DNA of 19,907 nt from an uncultured Verrucomicrobia subdivision 3 bacterium (GCA_946480555.1 CAMLLE010000005.1:1-19907), one strand, 5' to 3'. Shown: positions 1 through 7,897, counted from the stretch's first letter. Notes: generated by a model from the letters alone, not told the origin. Numbers and translations are program-made.

Positions 1-2267
1 AACGTATAAATGGTGCGAAGGATTTCATGACGATCCACGACCCGTTTCAACGCGGTTTCAAGCGCGTTGAAATTCAGCGGACCTCGAATCGTGAATGTGC
101 GCCCAATGTTATAGAGCGATGTTCCCGGGTCGATCTGGTCCGCCAGCCAGAGCCGGAGTTGCGAATACGACAGCGGCAGCACCGCGCTCCGCGGCGTGGT
201 ATGAATCGGGGGCGGAAGGTCGGAAGTCTCATGACGATTGGCGATCCATTGCGCCATTCCGGCGATGGTGCCCGCGTCGCCAAACAGCAGGTGCAGTGGG
301 AAATCCGTTTGCCAGCGTTCGCGAATGCGCGATGCGATCTGGGTTGCCTTCAGGGAATCGCCACCCAGTTCGAAGATGTGCGCATTCGCCGGGATGGCCC
401 TCCGCTCCAGAACTTCTTCCCAAATCGTCGCGATCGCATCGGCAACGCCGCCAGCCGCGACCGGAAGTGATACGGCGTTTGCAGCACGCTCCAAACCCTC
501 GAGAACGGAATTGAAGGCGCCACTTTCGAGCAACTTCCTCAACTGAGTCCGTTGAATCTTGCCGCTGGTCGTTTTCGGGAACTGGGTGCGTGGCAGCGGC
601 ACCACGAGGCCCGGCGCAATTCCGAGACTGGCTGTGACCTGTTTCCGAATGGCCTGTGCGACGCCAAAGGCGTCCGCGTCGTCGGCCGGCACAAAGAAGA
701 CCGCGAGTGTCTCCGTGCCAGTGCGTGGATCGCTTGTGCCGCAGGTGGCCACAAACGTGGGGTCGACTCCCGGGATGCTGTTCACCACGTCTTCGACTTC
801 ATAACAATAATATTTGGCGCCGCGGATGATGATCATCTCCTTTTCGCGGCCGGTCAGATACAGTTCGCGCCCGGCAATGAAACCCAGGTCGCCTGTGTTG
901 AACCAGCCCTCGCCGACGAACGCGTCAGCGTTGGCCTCATCGTTTCGGTAATAACCAGGCGTCACGACGGGTCCCTTGATTTGCAGTCGCCCGATGCGGA
1001 GTTCGGGTAGAACGCGATTTTCTGGATCAGCGATCCGGATCGAAATTCCTGGCGTGACCGTTCCCAGACTGACGAACTCAACCGTTTCACTGTCGGGTCC
1101 ATTCGCCTCTTCGAGGTCGCCGTTCAAGGAAGACTTCGCTATGCGCCGTGCCCCGGAGTTCAGTCCAAATCCGTTCGCATACGTCATGCATGTGCATACT
1201 TCCGCCATCCCGAAAGCCGGTTGCATCGTGTCTTCGCGCAATCCAAATCGTGACAGGCCACGAAGGAAATCTCGCACGACCGGCATCGTGACCTGCTCGC
1301 CCGCATTCATGAAGAAGCGGACGGCGCTCAAATCCCAGTTTCGGTCCGGGGAACGGCTAAGGCGTTCGCTTACGAGTTTGAATCCAAAGTTTGGCGCCCA
1401 GCTGTGCGTGATATGAAACTGCTCCATTGAATCCAGCCAGAGCAGGGGGTTTGCGAGCACGAGCTGTGTCGGTGAATGTATCTGCTGGCAGCCGAGGTAA
1501 GTGTCCTTGAGATGAAACGTGAGAATCGGCACCACGTGATCCATCGGCAGCCAGTTGAACGTGATGTCATCTGGCGAGTAGGCGTTGAACTGCGCCGAGG
1601 AATGGATGTGCGCAATGATGTTCCCGTGGCTCTGCTGAATGCACTTGGGAATTCCTGTGCTGCCGGACGAAAGCTGAATGAAGGCGATGTCCTCGGGCTT
1701 GGGTTCGTGCGGATCCGGCATTGGGGAAGCGGAAAGCAGGTCTTCAATCGTCAACGTCCGCAAGCTTTCCATGGCGGCGACCGATTGCAGTCCTTGGATT
1801 GCATCGCGAAGACGTCCGGTGGTGATTACGGCCGGCTTGTCCAACAGCCGCCATGCATTCGCCAGTTTGTCCACCACGCCATTGCGTTCGGCATAGGTGG
1901 GCGCGATGGCAACGGTGGTCGGGATGATCCCGCCCAGCAGGCAGCCCCAGAACGCGGGGAAGTAATTTTCGAGAGAATCCACCTGGAGCAGAGCTTTTGC
2001 GCCCGGTGCCAATCCGGCATCACGCAATCCGGCCAGGACACGCTCAGCCCGCCGAAGAAGTTCGGAGTAGGTGAGCAGCGTGTTCCGTCCGCCATCGCTG
2101 ATCACGCGAATGCCACGCTCCGGAAAACTGGCCGCTGTCGATCTCAATCCGGCGGCGAGCGTCAAAGGTGCGGCTGGATCAATCCTTAACGGTTCGCCTT
2201 CAACCAGCGCGATGGGAGTTGCGGTATTCGTTTGCGGAGGGCAGCTGGCAACGGTTTCGAGTTCCAT
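1..2267 (-). CDS. Non-ribosomal peptide synthetase, N-terminal part (loading A - carrier - condensation), cut by window edge
   Basis: The first 755 residues of a modular assembly-line enzyme are present; the 3' end lies outside the window. Residues about 40-575 form an AMP-forming adenylation domain: phosphate-binding loop SSGSTGIPK (200-208), acceptor region with GYYRND (438-443), TGD (458-460), and the C-terminal catalytic lysine in TTSGK (K570). Residues about 605-680 form a phosphopantetheine carrier domain with LGGDSLK, Ser638 being the attachment site. From about 697 the C1 motif of a condensation domain starts (LSYSQLRLW). The A domain lacks the FDxS-type motif whose Asp holds the amino group of amino acids, and instead has WLPMDHVVP and LKDTYLGCQQIH. 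From memory this resembles loading domains of the McyG type that activate aryl or alkyl carboxylic acids. The inferred role is to load a carboxylic acid starter and pass it to a peptide chain. ATG at 2267 is the first start giving a normal N-terminus; no clear Shine-Dalgarno is seen. The product is unknown. Confidence 0.9.
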   Translation of the reverse strand, partial: MELETVASCPPQTNTATPIALVEGEPLRIDPAAPLTLAAGLRSTAASFPERGIRVISDGGRNTLLTYSELLRRAERVLAGLRDAGLAPGAKALLQVDSLENYFPAFWGCLLGGIIPTTVAIAPTYAERNGVVDKLANAWRLLDKPAVITTGRLRDAIQGLQSVAAMESLRTLTIEDLLSASPMPDPHEPKPEDIAFIQLSSGSTGIPKCIQQSHGNIIAHIHSSAQFNAYSPDDITFNWLPMDHVVPILTFHLKDTYLGCQQIHSPTQLVLANPLLWLDSMEQFHITHSWAPNFGFKLVSERLSRSPDRNWDLSAVRFFMNAGEQVTMPVVRDFLRGLSRFGLREDTMQPAFGMAEVCTCMTYANGFGLNSGARRIAKSSLNGDLEEANGPDSETVEFVSLGTVTPGISIRIADPENRVLPELRIGRLQIKGPVVTPGYYRNDEANADAFVGEGWFNTGDLGFIAGRELYLTGREKEMIIIRGAKYYCYEVEDVVNSIPGVDPTFVATCGTSDPRTGTETLAVFFVPADDADAFGVAQAIRKQVTASLGIAPGLVVPLPRTQFPKTTSGKIQRTQLRKLLESGAFNSVLEGLERAANAVSLPVAAGGVADAIATIWEEVLERRAIPANAHIFELGGDSLKATQIASRIRERWQTDFPLHLLFGDAGTIAGMAQWIANRHETSDLPPPIHTTPRSAVLPLSYSQLRLWLADQIDPGTSLYNIGRTFTIRGPLNFNALETALKRVVDRHEILRTIYT

Positions 2268-2461
2268 ATGTAGTCAGCAGAGTTGACAGGATCGTCGCCA
2301 GTGACGCCTTTTGTTGGAAGGAGGTTTGAACCCCAGCAAACCAGGAATGTGCAACAACGCGCCGACTTTTGAGAATTAATTCGAGCGATGGAATTCGTCC
2401 GGGAAAACACTTGAACGGTGCGGCGCACGGCTTCAAGCTCACGACGGACCAAGGCTGATTT

Positions 2462-2626
2462 ATGGTGATCGAACGTTTTCTGGGGAAGGTTCTTTTTCCG
2501 GGCGCGCCTCACGGCCAGCGCCATCGTCACGTGCGGTTTCTTCTATTGGGAATGCTGCTGGGGCTTCTCATTGCGCTCACGTTTGGTGCCGTGCTGTATC
2601 TCCTCCACGAGGGCGGGCGTGTGTGA
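2462..2626 (+). CDS. Small single-pass membrane protein (54 aa), hypothetical
   Basis: A short reading frame starts with ATG, preceded by a weak AAGG ten bases upstream, and ends with TGA. The product has a basic, histidine-rich N-terminal part (residues 1-25, including GQRHRHVR), then one strongly hydrophobic segment (about residues 26-48, FLLLGMLLGLLIALTFGAVL) and a short polar tail. By the positive-inside rule the N-terminus would lie in the cytoplasm. It diverges from the NRPS gene and faces the end of the GH20 gene 76 bases away. I do not recognise the family. The composition, clean stop and membrane segment argue for a real gene, but its length means it could be chance. No function is proposed. 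Confidence 0.55.
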   Translation: MVIERFLGKVLFPGAPHGQRHRHVRFLLLGMLLGLLIALTFGAVLYLLHEGGRV

Positions 2627-2702
2627 ACTTTTGCTGAGTCTGCGAAAAGCCGCGCCGCCGGACGCGCGGACGCGTTTGCCTGCTTCCGGCGTTCGTCGAT
2701 GC

Positions 2703-4553
2703 TCAAGTCACGTGGCCGCGCCGATAATCCGCCAGTCTCCAGTCGAGGAACGCCGAACAATGAGCCGGTGTGGCTTTGTTGCGACTCGGCCAGTAGCGAT
2801 TGAAATCTGATTGCAACCGGCGCATTTCGGCCGCTCCGGAACGTGCCAGCGAACCGGCAATCGTTGTTTCCCGTTTCTCCAACGCCTGTTGCCACAGCAT
2901 GAATCGGCAGGATTCTGCTGCCATTCGCGCTGCAAGTTCCAATTCCTCGCGCAAGATTCTTCCATCGATTGATTGGGGTTTGCTGCGTTTGATTTCACCG
3001 AGCTGCAATTCGATTTCCCTCCAGGCCGAGCGGATGCGTCGCGCGGGAATCCGGCTGAAATACTTCAGTCCATTCCGGCAGAACAACTCGCGCGCAGCCA
3101 ACGGCGGTGCGGCAATCGCAGCGCCCAACGGCGTCGAGTTCGGCTCGAAATATTCCAGGCGCCGATGCGCAACTCCCAGTTTCAATGCGGCCCGGACGAC
3201 GGAGTGCGTAGGATCATGGAACACATCGCGGCTCAACACCGTCTTCAGCAGGCGTTGCTCGCATTGAGCCGGGCTCCACGCCATCGCCGCGCCGAAGGCA
3301 AATGGGATGTAGCTCACGGCAAGCGGCTGGGGATGACCGCCGTCGCCCCAATCGGTTATCAGATATCCGATCGCACCAGCTTTGCGGTCGGCTCGCGCGG
3401 CTACCTCCAGATTTGCATACGCGTTATCGTGCCGGCCGATGAGCGTCATCCAGGTGGAAGTTCCCGGGCAGACGTAAAAGGGAATTCCCGCGCGGGCAAA
3501 CAGCCGGGCTTCTCGTTCGAACGGATGATTCGCTTCGTATCCCCAGTTCAACGCAATCGCATTGCGCGGCAACTCACGGATCAGCTTGGGGTGTTTCAGG
3601 ATGATGTCGCCCCAGAACATCATCTTCAGTCCGCGACGCGATACCTCGCGTTGGACGCGCAGCAGGAAATCCAGGTAAACGCGGCCCTTGCCCCGGCGCT
3701 CGCAAAGTGCGCGACTCTGTCCCCGGCCCAAATCCCAGGTTTCATCGCAACCCACGTTGAAACGATCGCTGGAAAAGCCCGGAAGCAGTCCGTCGTAAAG
3801 GCGTCGCAGCAACGGAATGACGTCGGGATGATTTGGCGCGAACGTCGATGGATAGCGCAGGAACTCGCCGGGCGAACTCTCGTAAGGTTCGGAAACTTCA
3901 GCGAGCGCCTTCAGTTCGGGATGAGCCAGCAGTTCTCGCAGATGGCCGAACGAGTTTTGATTCGGGACCAGGTCGATTCCCAGCCGCCGGCAATGCGCCG
4001 ACAACTTCCGGATTTCGCTGGGCGTGATGGCGCCCCAGCTCTGCCACGCCGAACGGAAGTCGCGATGCGCAAACGTGTGTTCGAAGTAGAGCTGCAGCTC
4101 GTTGACTTTGAAATCAGCAAGATGTTCCGCCAGTTGAAGGAGTGTTTTGAGATTGGGAACTCGACCGCGCGAAACGTCGAGCATGACACCGCGACGTTCA
4201 AAGTCCGGCCAGTCGCGAATGCTGAGGCACGGCAGTTGGCGGCCGTGTTCGCGCAGAATCTGGCGCAGGGTGGAAATTGCCGCGTGAACGCCCGCCGCAT
4301 CGTTGCCGGAAATCTGAATTCCACCGCGATCGATCAACAGCTCGTAGCCATTTCGAGCAAGGTTGCTCGAACGGCGGAGTGAAAGCGCAGTCGGGCCGGC
4401 GGCGATGGAAAATCCGAATTCATTTAGCCGCCCAACCGCCACCTTCCAATCGGAATCCTCTGCGCCGGGCGCCATCTGAATCCGCGATCGAGATGGCAGA
4501 AAGAAGAACCCTGCCCCGCGTTTCAATTCGCGTGGGCAGGGCAGGAGATTCAT
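2703..4553 (-). CDS. Glycoside hydrolase family 20-like (beta-N-acetylhexosaminidase-type) protein
   Basis: The 616-aa product has the layout of family 20 enzymes, which remove terminal GlcNAc or GalNAc residues by substrate-assisted catalysis. Residues about 1-115 form the small non-catalytic GH20b-like domain (start NLLPCPREL). The TIM-barrel follows with RRGVMLDVSRGRVP (about 120-133), a barrel-strand motif with the sugar-binding Arg, and the catalytic Asp-Glu pair in NVGCDETWDLG (D270-E271). The W- and G-rich stretch ITDWGDGGH is typical of later barrel strands. A C-terminal region of about 180 residues has no assignment. No signal peptide is visible, so it probably acts in the cytoplasm on imported amino-sugar oligosaccharides. 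The ATG at 4553 is preferred over the TTG one codon upstream. It starts 13 bases after the leuD stop, suggesting co-transcription, but a terminator-like hairpin lies in its first codons. Exact substrate is unknown. Confidence 0.85.
   Translation of the reverse strand: MNLLPCPRELKRGAGFFFLPSRSRIQMAPGAEDSDWKVAVGRLNEFGFSIAAGPTALSLRRSSNLARNGYELLIDRGGIQISGNDAAGVHAAISTLRQILREHGRQLPCLSIRDWPDFERRGVMLDVSRGRVPNLKTLLQLAEHLADFKVNELQLYFEHTFAHRDFRSAWQSWGAITPSEIRKLSAHCRRLGIDLVPNQNSFGHLRELLAHPELKALAEVSEPYESSPGEFLRYPSTFAPNHPDVIPLLRRLYDGLLPGFSSDRFNVGCDETWDLGRGQSRALCERRGKGRVYLDFLLRVQREVSRRGLKMMFWGDIILKHPKLIRELPRNAIALNWGYEANHPFEREARLFARAGIPFYVCPGTSTWMTLIGRHDNAYANLEVAARADRKAGAIGYLITDWGDGGHPQPLAVSYIPFAFGAAMAWSPAQCEQRLLKTVLSRDVFHDPTHSVVRAALKLGVAHRRLEYFEPNSTPLGAAIAAPPLAARELFCRNGLKYFSRIPARRIRSAWREIELQLGEIKRSKPQSIDGRILREELELAARMAAESCRFMLWQQALEKRETTIAGSLARSGAAEMRRLQSDFNRYWPSRNKATPAHCSAFLDWRLADYRRGHVT
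4509..4541 (-). terminator. Terminator-like hairpin inside the GH20 gene start, just after leuD
   Basis: Read on the minus strand, CCCTGCCC + A + CGCG, an 8-base loop (AATTGAAA), then CGCG + GGGCAGGG form a 12-bp GC-rich stem with one bulged A. A pyrimidine run TTCTTCTTTCT follows directly (plus positions 4498-4508). This is the shape of an intrinsic terminator, starting 25 bases after the leuD stop codon, but it lies within codons 5-15 of the GH20 gene. It may terminate part of the leuD transcripts or attenuate GH20 expression. The T run is interrupted by C, so efficiency is uncertain. Confidence 0.5.
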
Positions 4554-4566
4554 CAAAGGTCGGAGA

Positions 4567-5115
4567 CTACTTGGTGATCATGCCGCTCTTGCGCGCGAAG
4601 TTGAACAGGCCGCCGGCGTCCACAACGGGACGAACATCGCCCAGCGGTTTGAAATTGAAAACCTTGCCGGTGTTTTTCACCGTGACGGTGGCGGCGTCCA
4701 GATCAACGGTGACCACGTCGCCGGTCTTGAGCGTGTCCACCAGTCGTTCAGTGATTTCGCACGGATAGAGTTCGCCAGTCGAAACGCAATTGCGGAAGAA
4801 GATGCGGGCGAAACTTTCCGCCAGAACTACTTTGCAGCCGGCCGATCCCATCGCGATGGGCGCATGTTCGCGAGAGCTGCCGCAGCCGAAATTCTTGCCG
4901 GCGAGAACGATCGGATATTCAGAATCAAGCTGGCCGTCTTTGACAAAGCGGGTTGGGTAAAGGGATTCAGGCAAGCCGCAGAGGGCGTAGGAGCCGAGCT
5001 TTTCGTATTCCTCGGCAATCGTCGGCACGAGATTCAGAAACTGGGCGGGAATGATCTGATCCGTGTCGATATTGTCGCGCACTACGTAAACCGGTCCGGT
5101 AAAAACTGATTGCAT
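4567..5115 (-). CDS. leuD: 3-isopropylmalate dehydratase small subunit (or homoaconitase-type small subunit)
   Basis: The 182-aa product is the small (swivelling-domain) subunit of an aconitase-family hydro-lyase. With the iron-sulfur large subunit LeuC it isomerises 2-isopropylmalate to 3-isopropylmalate in leucine biosynthesis in the cytoplasm. The family motifs are clear: [11 protein letters not shown] (14-24), [14 protein letters not shown] (73-86, substrate-contacting loop) and [11 protein letters not shown]. Length fits the short LeuD/HacB class rather than the roughly 200-aa proteobacterial type, so a homoaconitase-like partner cannot be excluded. ATG at 5115 is chosen because the conserved domain starts immediately after it; upstream in-frame sequence is non-coding and contains an inverted-repeat structure. 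No clear ribosome binding site is visible. leuC and other leucine genes are not in the window. The GH20 gene follows 13 bases downstream. Confidence 0.92.
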   Translation of the reverse strand: MQSVFTGPVYVVRDNIDTDQIIPAQFLNLVPTIAEEYEKLGSYALCGLPESLYPTRFVKDGQLDSEYPIVLAGKNFGCGSSREHAPIAMGSAGCKVVLAESFARIFFRNCVSTGELYPCEITERLVDTLKTGDVVTVDLDAATVTVKNTGKVFNFKPLGDVRPVVDAGGLFNFARKSGMITK

Positions 5116-5212
5116 GGTGAAAGCTTGGCGGCAGTAAAACGGGTTTTCAATCAGAAAGCTGGAGAGCCGTCGGGCGCAGCTTCGGAATGGAACAGGGAAG
5201 GAGTCGGGGAAT

Positions 5213-5278
5213 AATCGACATTCACTAAACACAGTGGCCTCGCCTCGCGCGGGTGAAAGTTGAGGCGAATGTTCGATT
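5213..5278 (-). other. Branched inverted-repeat structure between the hydrolase gene and leuD
   Basis: On the minus strand the outer arms AATCGAACATT and AATGTCGATT (plus 5268-5278 and 5213-5222) pair over 10 bp with one bulged A. Inside lie a TCGCCTC/GAGGCGA stem (5262-5268 with 5240-5246) and a small CACT/AGTG stem (plus 5222-5225 with 5232-5235). The fold can therefore be drawn as a three-way junction; the stems share a few bases at the junction, so not all pairs can form at once. It sits 3 bases past the 3' end of the metallo-beta-lactamase-fold gene and about 98 bases before the leuD start. It could be a leader RNA of leuD, a terminator without a T tract, or a REP/MITE-like dispersed repeat. 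Confidence 0.4.
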
Positions 5279-5281
5279 TGA

Positions 5282-6250
5282 TCAGGTCTTCGGACAGACA
5301 AACGTTTCGCCGATCTGTTGCAGCGCAACCCGTTCCGGCTCGGAATCGAGTGCGGCGACAAAGCGATCAATCGGCTCTGTCATGGGCTCGTGACTGAGCC
5401 GGAAGGTCTGATGGTGAACGGGAACGATGTATTTTGCGCCGGCTTCGTTCGCCAGTTTCACGGCCTGCTCGGGTGAACAATGGTTCCATATCCACGGTTC
5501 ATACGCCCCGATCGGCATGATCGCAGCCTCGTAAGGAGCCTTGCTTGCGAGATCCTTGAACAACGGCGTGTCCGCCGTGTCGCCGCCGAACAGGATCGCC
5601 TTCCCTTCGCGCCGCAGCACGTAGCCGTTGTAGCCGCGCGCCTTCTCGCTCGGCCAGCGTTCGCCCCAATGTTTTACCTCAAAGGCTTCCACGCTCAGGG
5701 CGCCGCGTTTGGGAATTGCCAGTTCAGCCGTTTCGCCCCAGCCGAGTTCGGAAACGTTCTTCCGCGTGCCGTCCAAAATGTCGCTCGTGTCTCTTGCTGT
5801 AACGGTGAAGGCTCCTTTGGGAAGCTTCCTTAAGGAGGGCAAATCCATGTGATCCATGTGCGCGTGCGAAAGGAGGATCACATCGACCGGTGGCAGCTCC
5901 CGCGAACTCAAGGCGCTCGCGACGTAACGTTTCGGGCCGGCGGTTCCCAATCCGAGAGAGATGCCCACACGCAATCCAAATGCGGGATCGGTCAGGATTT
6001 TTACACCGTAGAAATCGATCAGCACCGTCGCGTGTCCGAGCCATGCGATGGTGATGTCATTGTCGTTCCACGCCGCCGGATTGGGTTTGGCAGGCGACGG
6101 AAGAATCTCGCGTTTTGAATCGGCGATGATTTGCCGCAGCCAGCGAGCCACGCGCCGTTGCGAAGTATTGATCCAATACGCTCCGCCGGCAGCGGAGACG
6201 GCGGCTCCGGCCAGCGCCCAACGCAGGAATTTTCTACGGCTCCGCAGCAC
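5282..6250 (-). CDS. Metallo-beta-lactamase-fold hydrolase (UlaG/NAPE-PLD-like) with twin-arginine signal
   Basis: The 322-aa product belongs to the metallo-beta-lactamase superfamily, Lactamase_B_2 branch, which includes UlaG lactonases and NAPE-type phospholipase D. Metal ligands are visible: HAHMDH (H129, H131, D133, H134), H194 in VKHWG, D224 in GGDTADT, and H279/H280 in PVHHQTF. The N-terminus reads RSRRKFLRW followed by a hydrophobic stretch (11-25), a twin-arginine signal or signal anchor, so the folded metalloenzyme probably acts in the periplasm or on the outer face of the inner membrane. The start is GTG at 6250, with AAGG a few bases upstream; no ATG would preserve the twin-arginine motif. 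The pseudopilin gene ends 42 bases upstream on the same strand. Substrate is unknown: family members hydrolyse lactones, phosphodiesters or acylated lipids. Confidence 0.88.
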   Translation of the reverse strand: MLRSRRKFLRWALAGAAVSAAGGAYWINTSQRRVARWLRQIIADSKREILPSPAKPNPAAWNDNDITIAWLGHATVLIDFYGVKILTDPAFGLRVGISLGLGTAGPKRYVASALSSRELPPVDVILLSHAHMDHMDLPSLRKLPKGAFTVTARDTSDILDGTRKNVSELGWGETAELAIPKRGALSVEAFEVKHWGERWPSEKARGYNGYVLRREGKAILFGGDTADTPLFKDLASKAPYEAAIMPIGAYEPWIWNHCSPEQAVKLANEAGAKYIVPVHHQTFRLSHEPMTEPIDRFVAALDSEPERVALQQIGETFVCPKT

Positions 6251-6292
6251 GGCCTTAAATTGGCCTAGTGCTGCGGCGTGTCAAACCTGTGA

Positions 6293-6679
6293 TTACTGGA
6301 TGAAATGCCGCAAGGGACGCTGGCGGCACTCCGGCGCGACCGTCAGATCGAGCGTATTGTAGCTCGTATCGTACGTCTTCGATGGGTCCAGCGGGCAGGT
6401 GATGTTCAATTCGTGGTCCGTCACGGACGAGCGCGTGACGTATTCCGCGAGATCGACCGTCGTGGGCACGTCAGCAGGATTCCGCAGGGATTCCAGTGCC
6501 CATTGTTGCTTGGCGTTATCGATCTGGCGCAGATTGGCAATACAGATTCTTGCCTGTGCCGTTCCGCGTGCTTCGAGGAAACTGGGAATCGACACCTCCG
6601 CTAGCAAGGCGACGATTCCCACCACGATCATTATTTCGGTCACGGTAAAGCCGGACCGACCGGTGGGTCTAGTCTTCAT
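6293..6679 (-). CDS. Type II secretion/type IV pilus pseudopilin-like protein
   Basis: The 128-aa product starts with a short basic leader (KTRPTGRSG) followed by FTVTEIMIVVGIVALLA. This is a prepilin peptidase site (cleavage G10/F11, Glu at +5) followed by the hydrophobic assembly helix. Residues 45-65 continue the amphipathic helix (ANLRQIDNAKQQWA). A C-terminal pair of cysteines (C95, C118) encloses CPLDP...YNTLDLTVAPEC, a variant of the CPxGGxY...PxC tail I associate with verrucomicrobial pseudopilins. After processing it would sit in the inner membrane and could join a pseudopilus. No other secretion genes are nearby. ATG at 6679 is chosen over in-frame starts up to 6781 because it gives the normal short leader. 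Such orphan pseudopilins are numerous in Verrucomicrobiota, and the specific role is unknown. Confidence 0.85.
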   Translation of the reverse strand: MKTRPTGRSGFTVTEIMIVVGIVALLAEVSIPSFLEARGTAQARICIANLRQIDNAKQQWALESLRNPADVPTTVDLAEYVTRSSVTDHELNITCPLDPSKTYDTSYNTLDLTVAPECRQRPLRHFIQ

Positions 6680-6940
6680 ACGACTGCAATCGCGGCGTGA
6701 ACCCGATAACCGGCGGATTATTATTAATACAAAGCGTTCACATATTGCCGGCTGTCGACCGCTCAATTGGCAGTTGAGCATCCGAGGTGCCAGTTGCTGA
6801 AGTGGAAATCTTGCGCAAGCCGCCGGCTTGCCGATGTCTTGCTTTGGGGCGGAACTGTCTTGAATTCCACTTTCACGTTTGCGCGGGTTCAGCCGGATCG
6901 CCCCAGCCGGACGCGCTGAACCGCCATCGCGAAGTTCGGT

Positions 6941-7891
6941 TCAACCGCGCACGATGTCTTCCAGTTGTTCCCGATCCACATCCGTGTTGATCTGCAGCCA
7001 GAGGGGCAGGTGATCCGAAATCTGATACGTGAACTTTTCCTTCGTCATGCCGCCGGGAAACAGCTCCGCGATGTGTGCTGCGTCGATGAAGAAATCGAGC
7101 TCGCCGCCGGCATTGGTGAAGTTGTCCGGGTAAATGGGGTAATGCAGGATCTGATCGTAACGTTTGCCGCGCGCCAGGTCCGTGCCATGCGTGCCCAGCA
7201 GCGCCTTTGGGATTTGCAGACCGTGCTTGGTGACGGCCTTGAAAAGCGAATCGGTCCGGGAGCCGATGTTGAAATCGCCCATCACAATCAAATCCTTGTC
7301 TTCCTTCGTCTTCTCCAGCCGTTTCGCTTCAATCCAATCAGCGACGGCCTCAATCTCCTTGCGCCGCGCTTCCGTGCTGTCGCCCCATCGAATGTGAACG
7401 GTCAGCAGCACGAAATCGAAGTTGCCAGCCTTGAACGACGCCATGTAAGGGCTGCGCCAGAAGGAAAATTCGGAAAGGTATTCCTCGCCTTTCTTGGTGC
7501 GCGGCGGGCTGGCTTCCGCGGCAAAGCCGGTGAAAACCGCCGCCCGCTTGTCATAGATAAATGCAAGGCGCTCGCGGTTGCCGCCTGGATCGGGAATGGT
7601 GTCGGAATAAACGGCGCGCCAATACGGACCCAGAATCTGCAAGACGCGATTCAAGTCCGTGAGATCGTCGCGCAATTCCACGATGCCGATGACGTCAAAC
7701 TGGCCGAGAATCTCGGCGACGTAGTGGATCGCGGCTTCCGTTCGGCGGACCTTGCCAAACTCGCGGATGTTCCAGGACGCGATGTTCAGCATCTGATCCA
7801 GTTTCGAAGGCGGAATTTTTGCAGCGGCAATTCGCTTTTGCAGCGCCAGCAATCCGCTGGCGATTTCCTTTGAGACTTTCCCGTGTTCCAT
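6941..7891 (-). CDS. Endonuclease/exonuclease/phosphatase (EEP) family protein
   Basis: The 316-aa product has the ordered motifs of the DNase I-like EEP fold, a Mg2+-dependent phosphodiesterase: SWNIREFG (N41), GIVELRD (metal-binding E72), LTVHI (H166), MGDFN (D206, N208) and SDHLPLW (D293, H294). All expected catalytic positions are present, so it should be active. Whether the substrate is DNA, RNA, phosphoinositide or another phosphoester cannot be read from the sequence. There is no signal peptide, which suggests a cytoplasmic enzyme. The first 35 residues are a charged, probably helical extension before the fold. ATG at 7891 is supported by a strong GGAAGG site six bases upstream. It diverges from the small secreted protein at 8154; the pseudopilin start lies 261 bases downstream, so the two are probably transcribed separately. 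Confidence 0.88.
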   Translation of the reverse strand: MEHGKVSKEIASGLLALQKRIAAAKIPPSKLDQMLNIASWNIREFGKVRRTEAAIHYVAEILGQFDVIGIVELRDDLTDLNRVLQILGPYWRAVYSDTIPDPGGNRERLAFIYDKRAAVFTGFAAEASPPRTKKGEEYLSEFSFWRSPYMASFKAGNFDFVLLTVHIRWGDSTEARRKEIEAVADWIEAKRLEKTKEDKDLIVMGDFNIGSRTDSLFKAVTKHGLQIPKALLGTHGTDLARGKRYDQILHYPIYPDNFTNAGGELDFFIDAAHIAELFPGGMTKEKFTYQISDHLPLWLQINTDVDREQLEDIVRG

Positions 7892-7897
7892 AAAGGA

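Noticed and set aside
1476..2189. Plus-strand open frame of 237 codons opposite the NRPS adenylation domain
   Set aside because: The minus strand shows an uninterrupted adenylation-carrier-condensation protein; the opposite frame is an artefact.
2373..2382. Perfect 10-base palindrome GAATTAATTC between the NRPS gene and the small membrane protein gene
   Set aside because: It could be an operator, but one short AT-rich palindrome without a known regulator or a second copy is not enough support.
2973..4382. Plus-strand open frame of 469 codons opposite the GH20 gene
   Set aside because: The minus strand carries the GH20 catalytic motif and N-terminal domain; the plus-strand translation has no motif and is a codon-bias shadow.
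6965..7873. Plus-strand open frame of 302 codons opposite the EEP-family gene
   Set aside because: All EEP motifs are on the minus strand, which also has a good ribosome binding site; the opposite frame has no domain signal.
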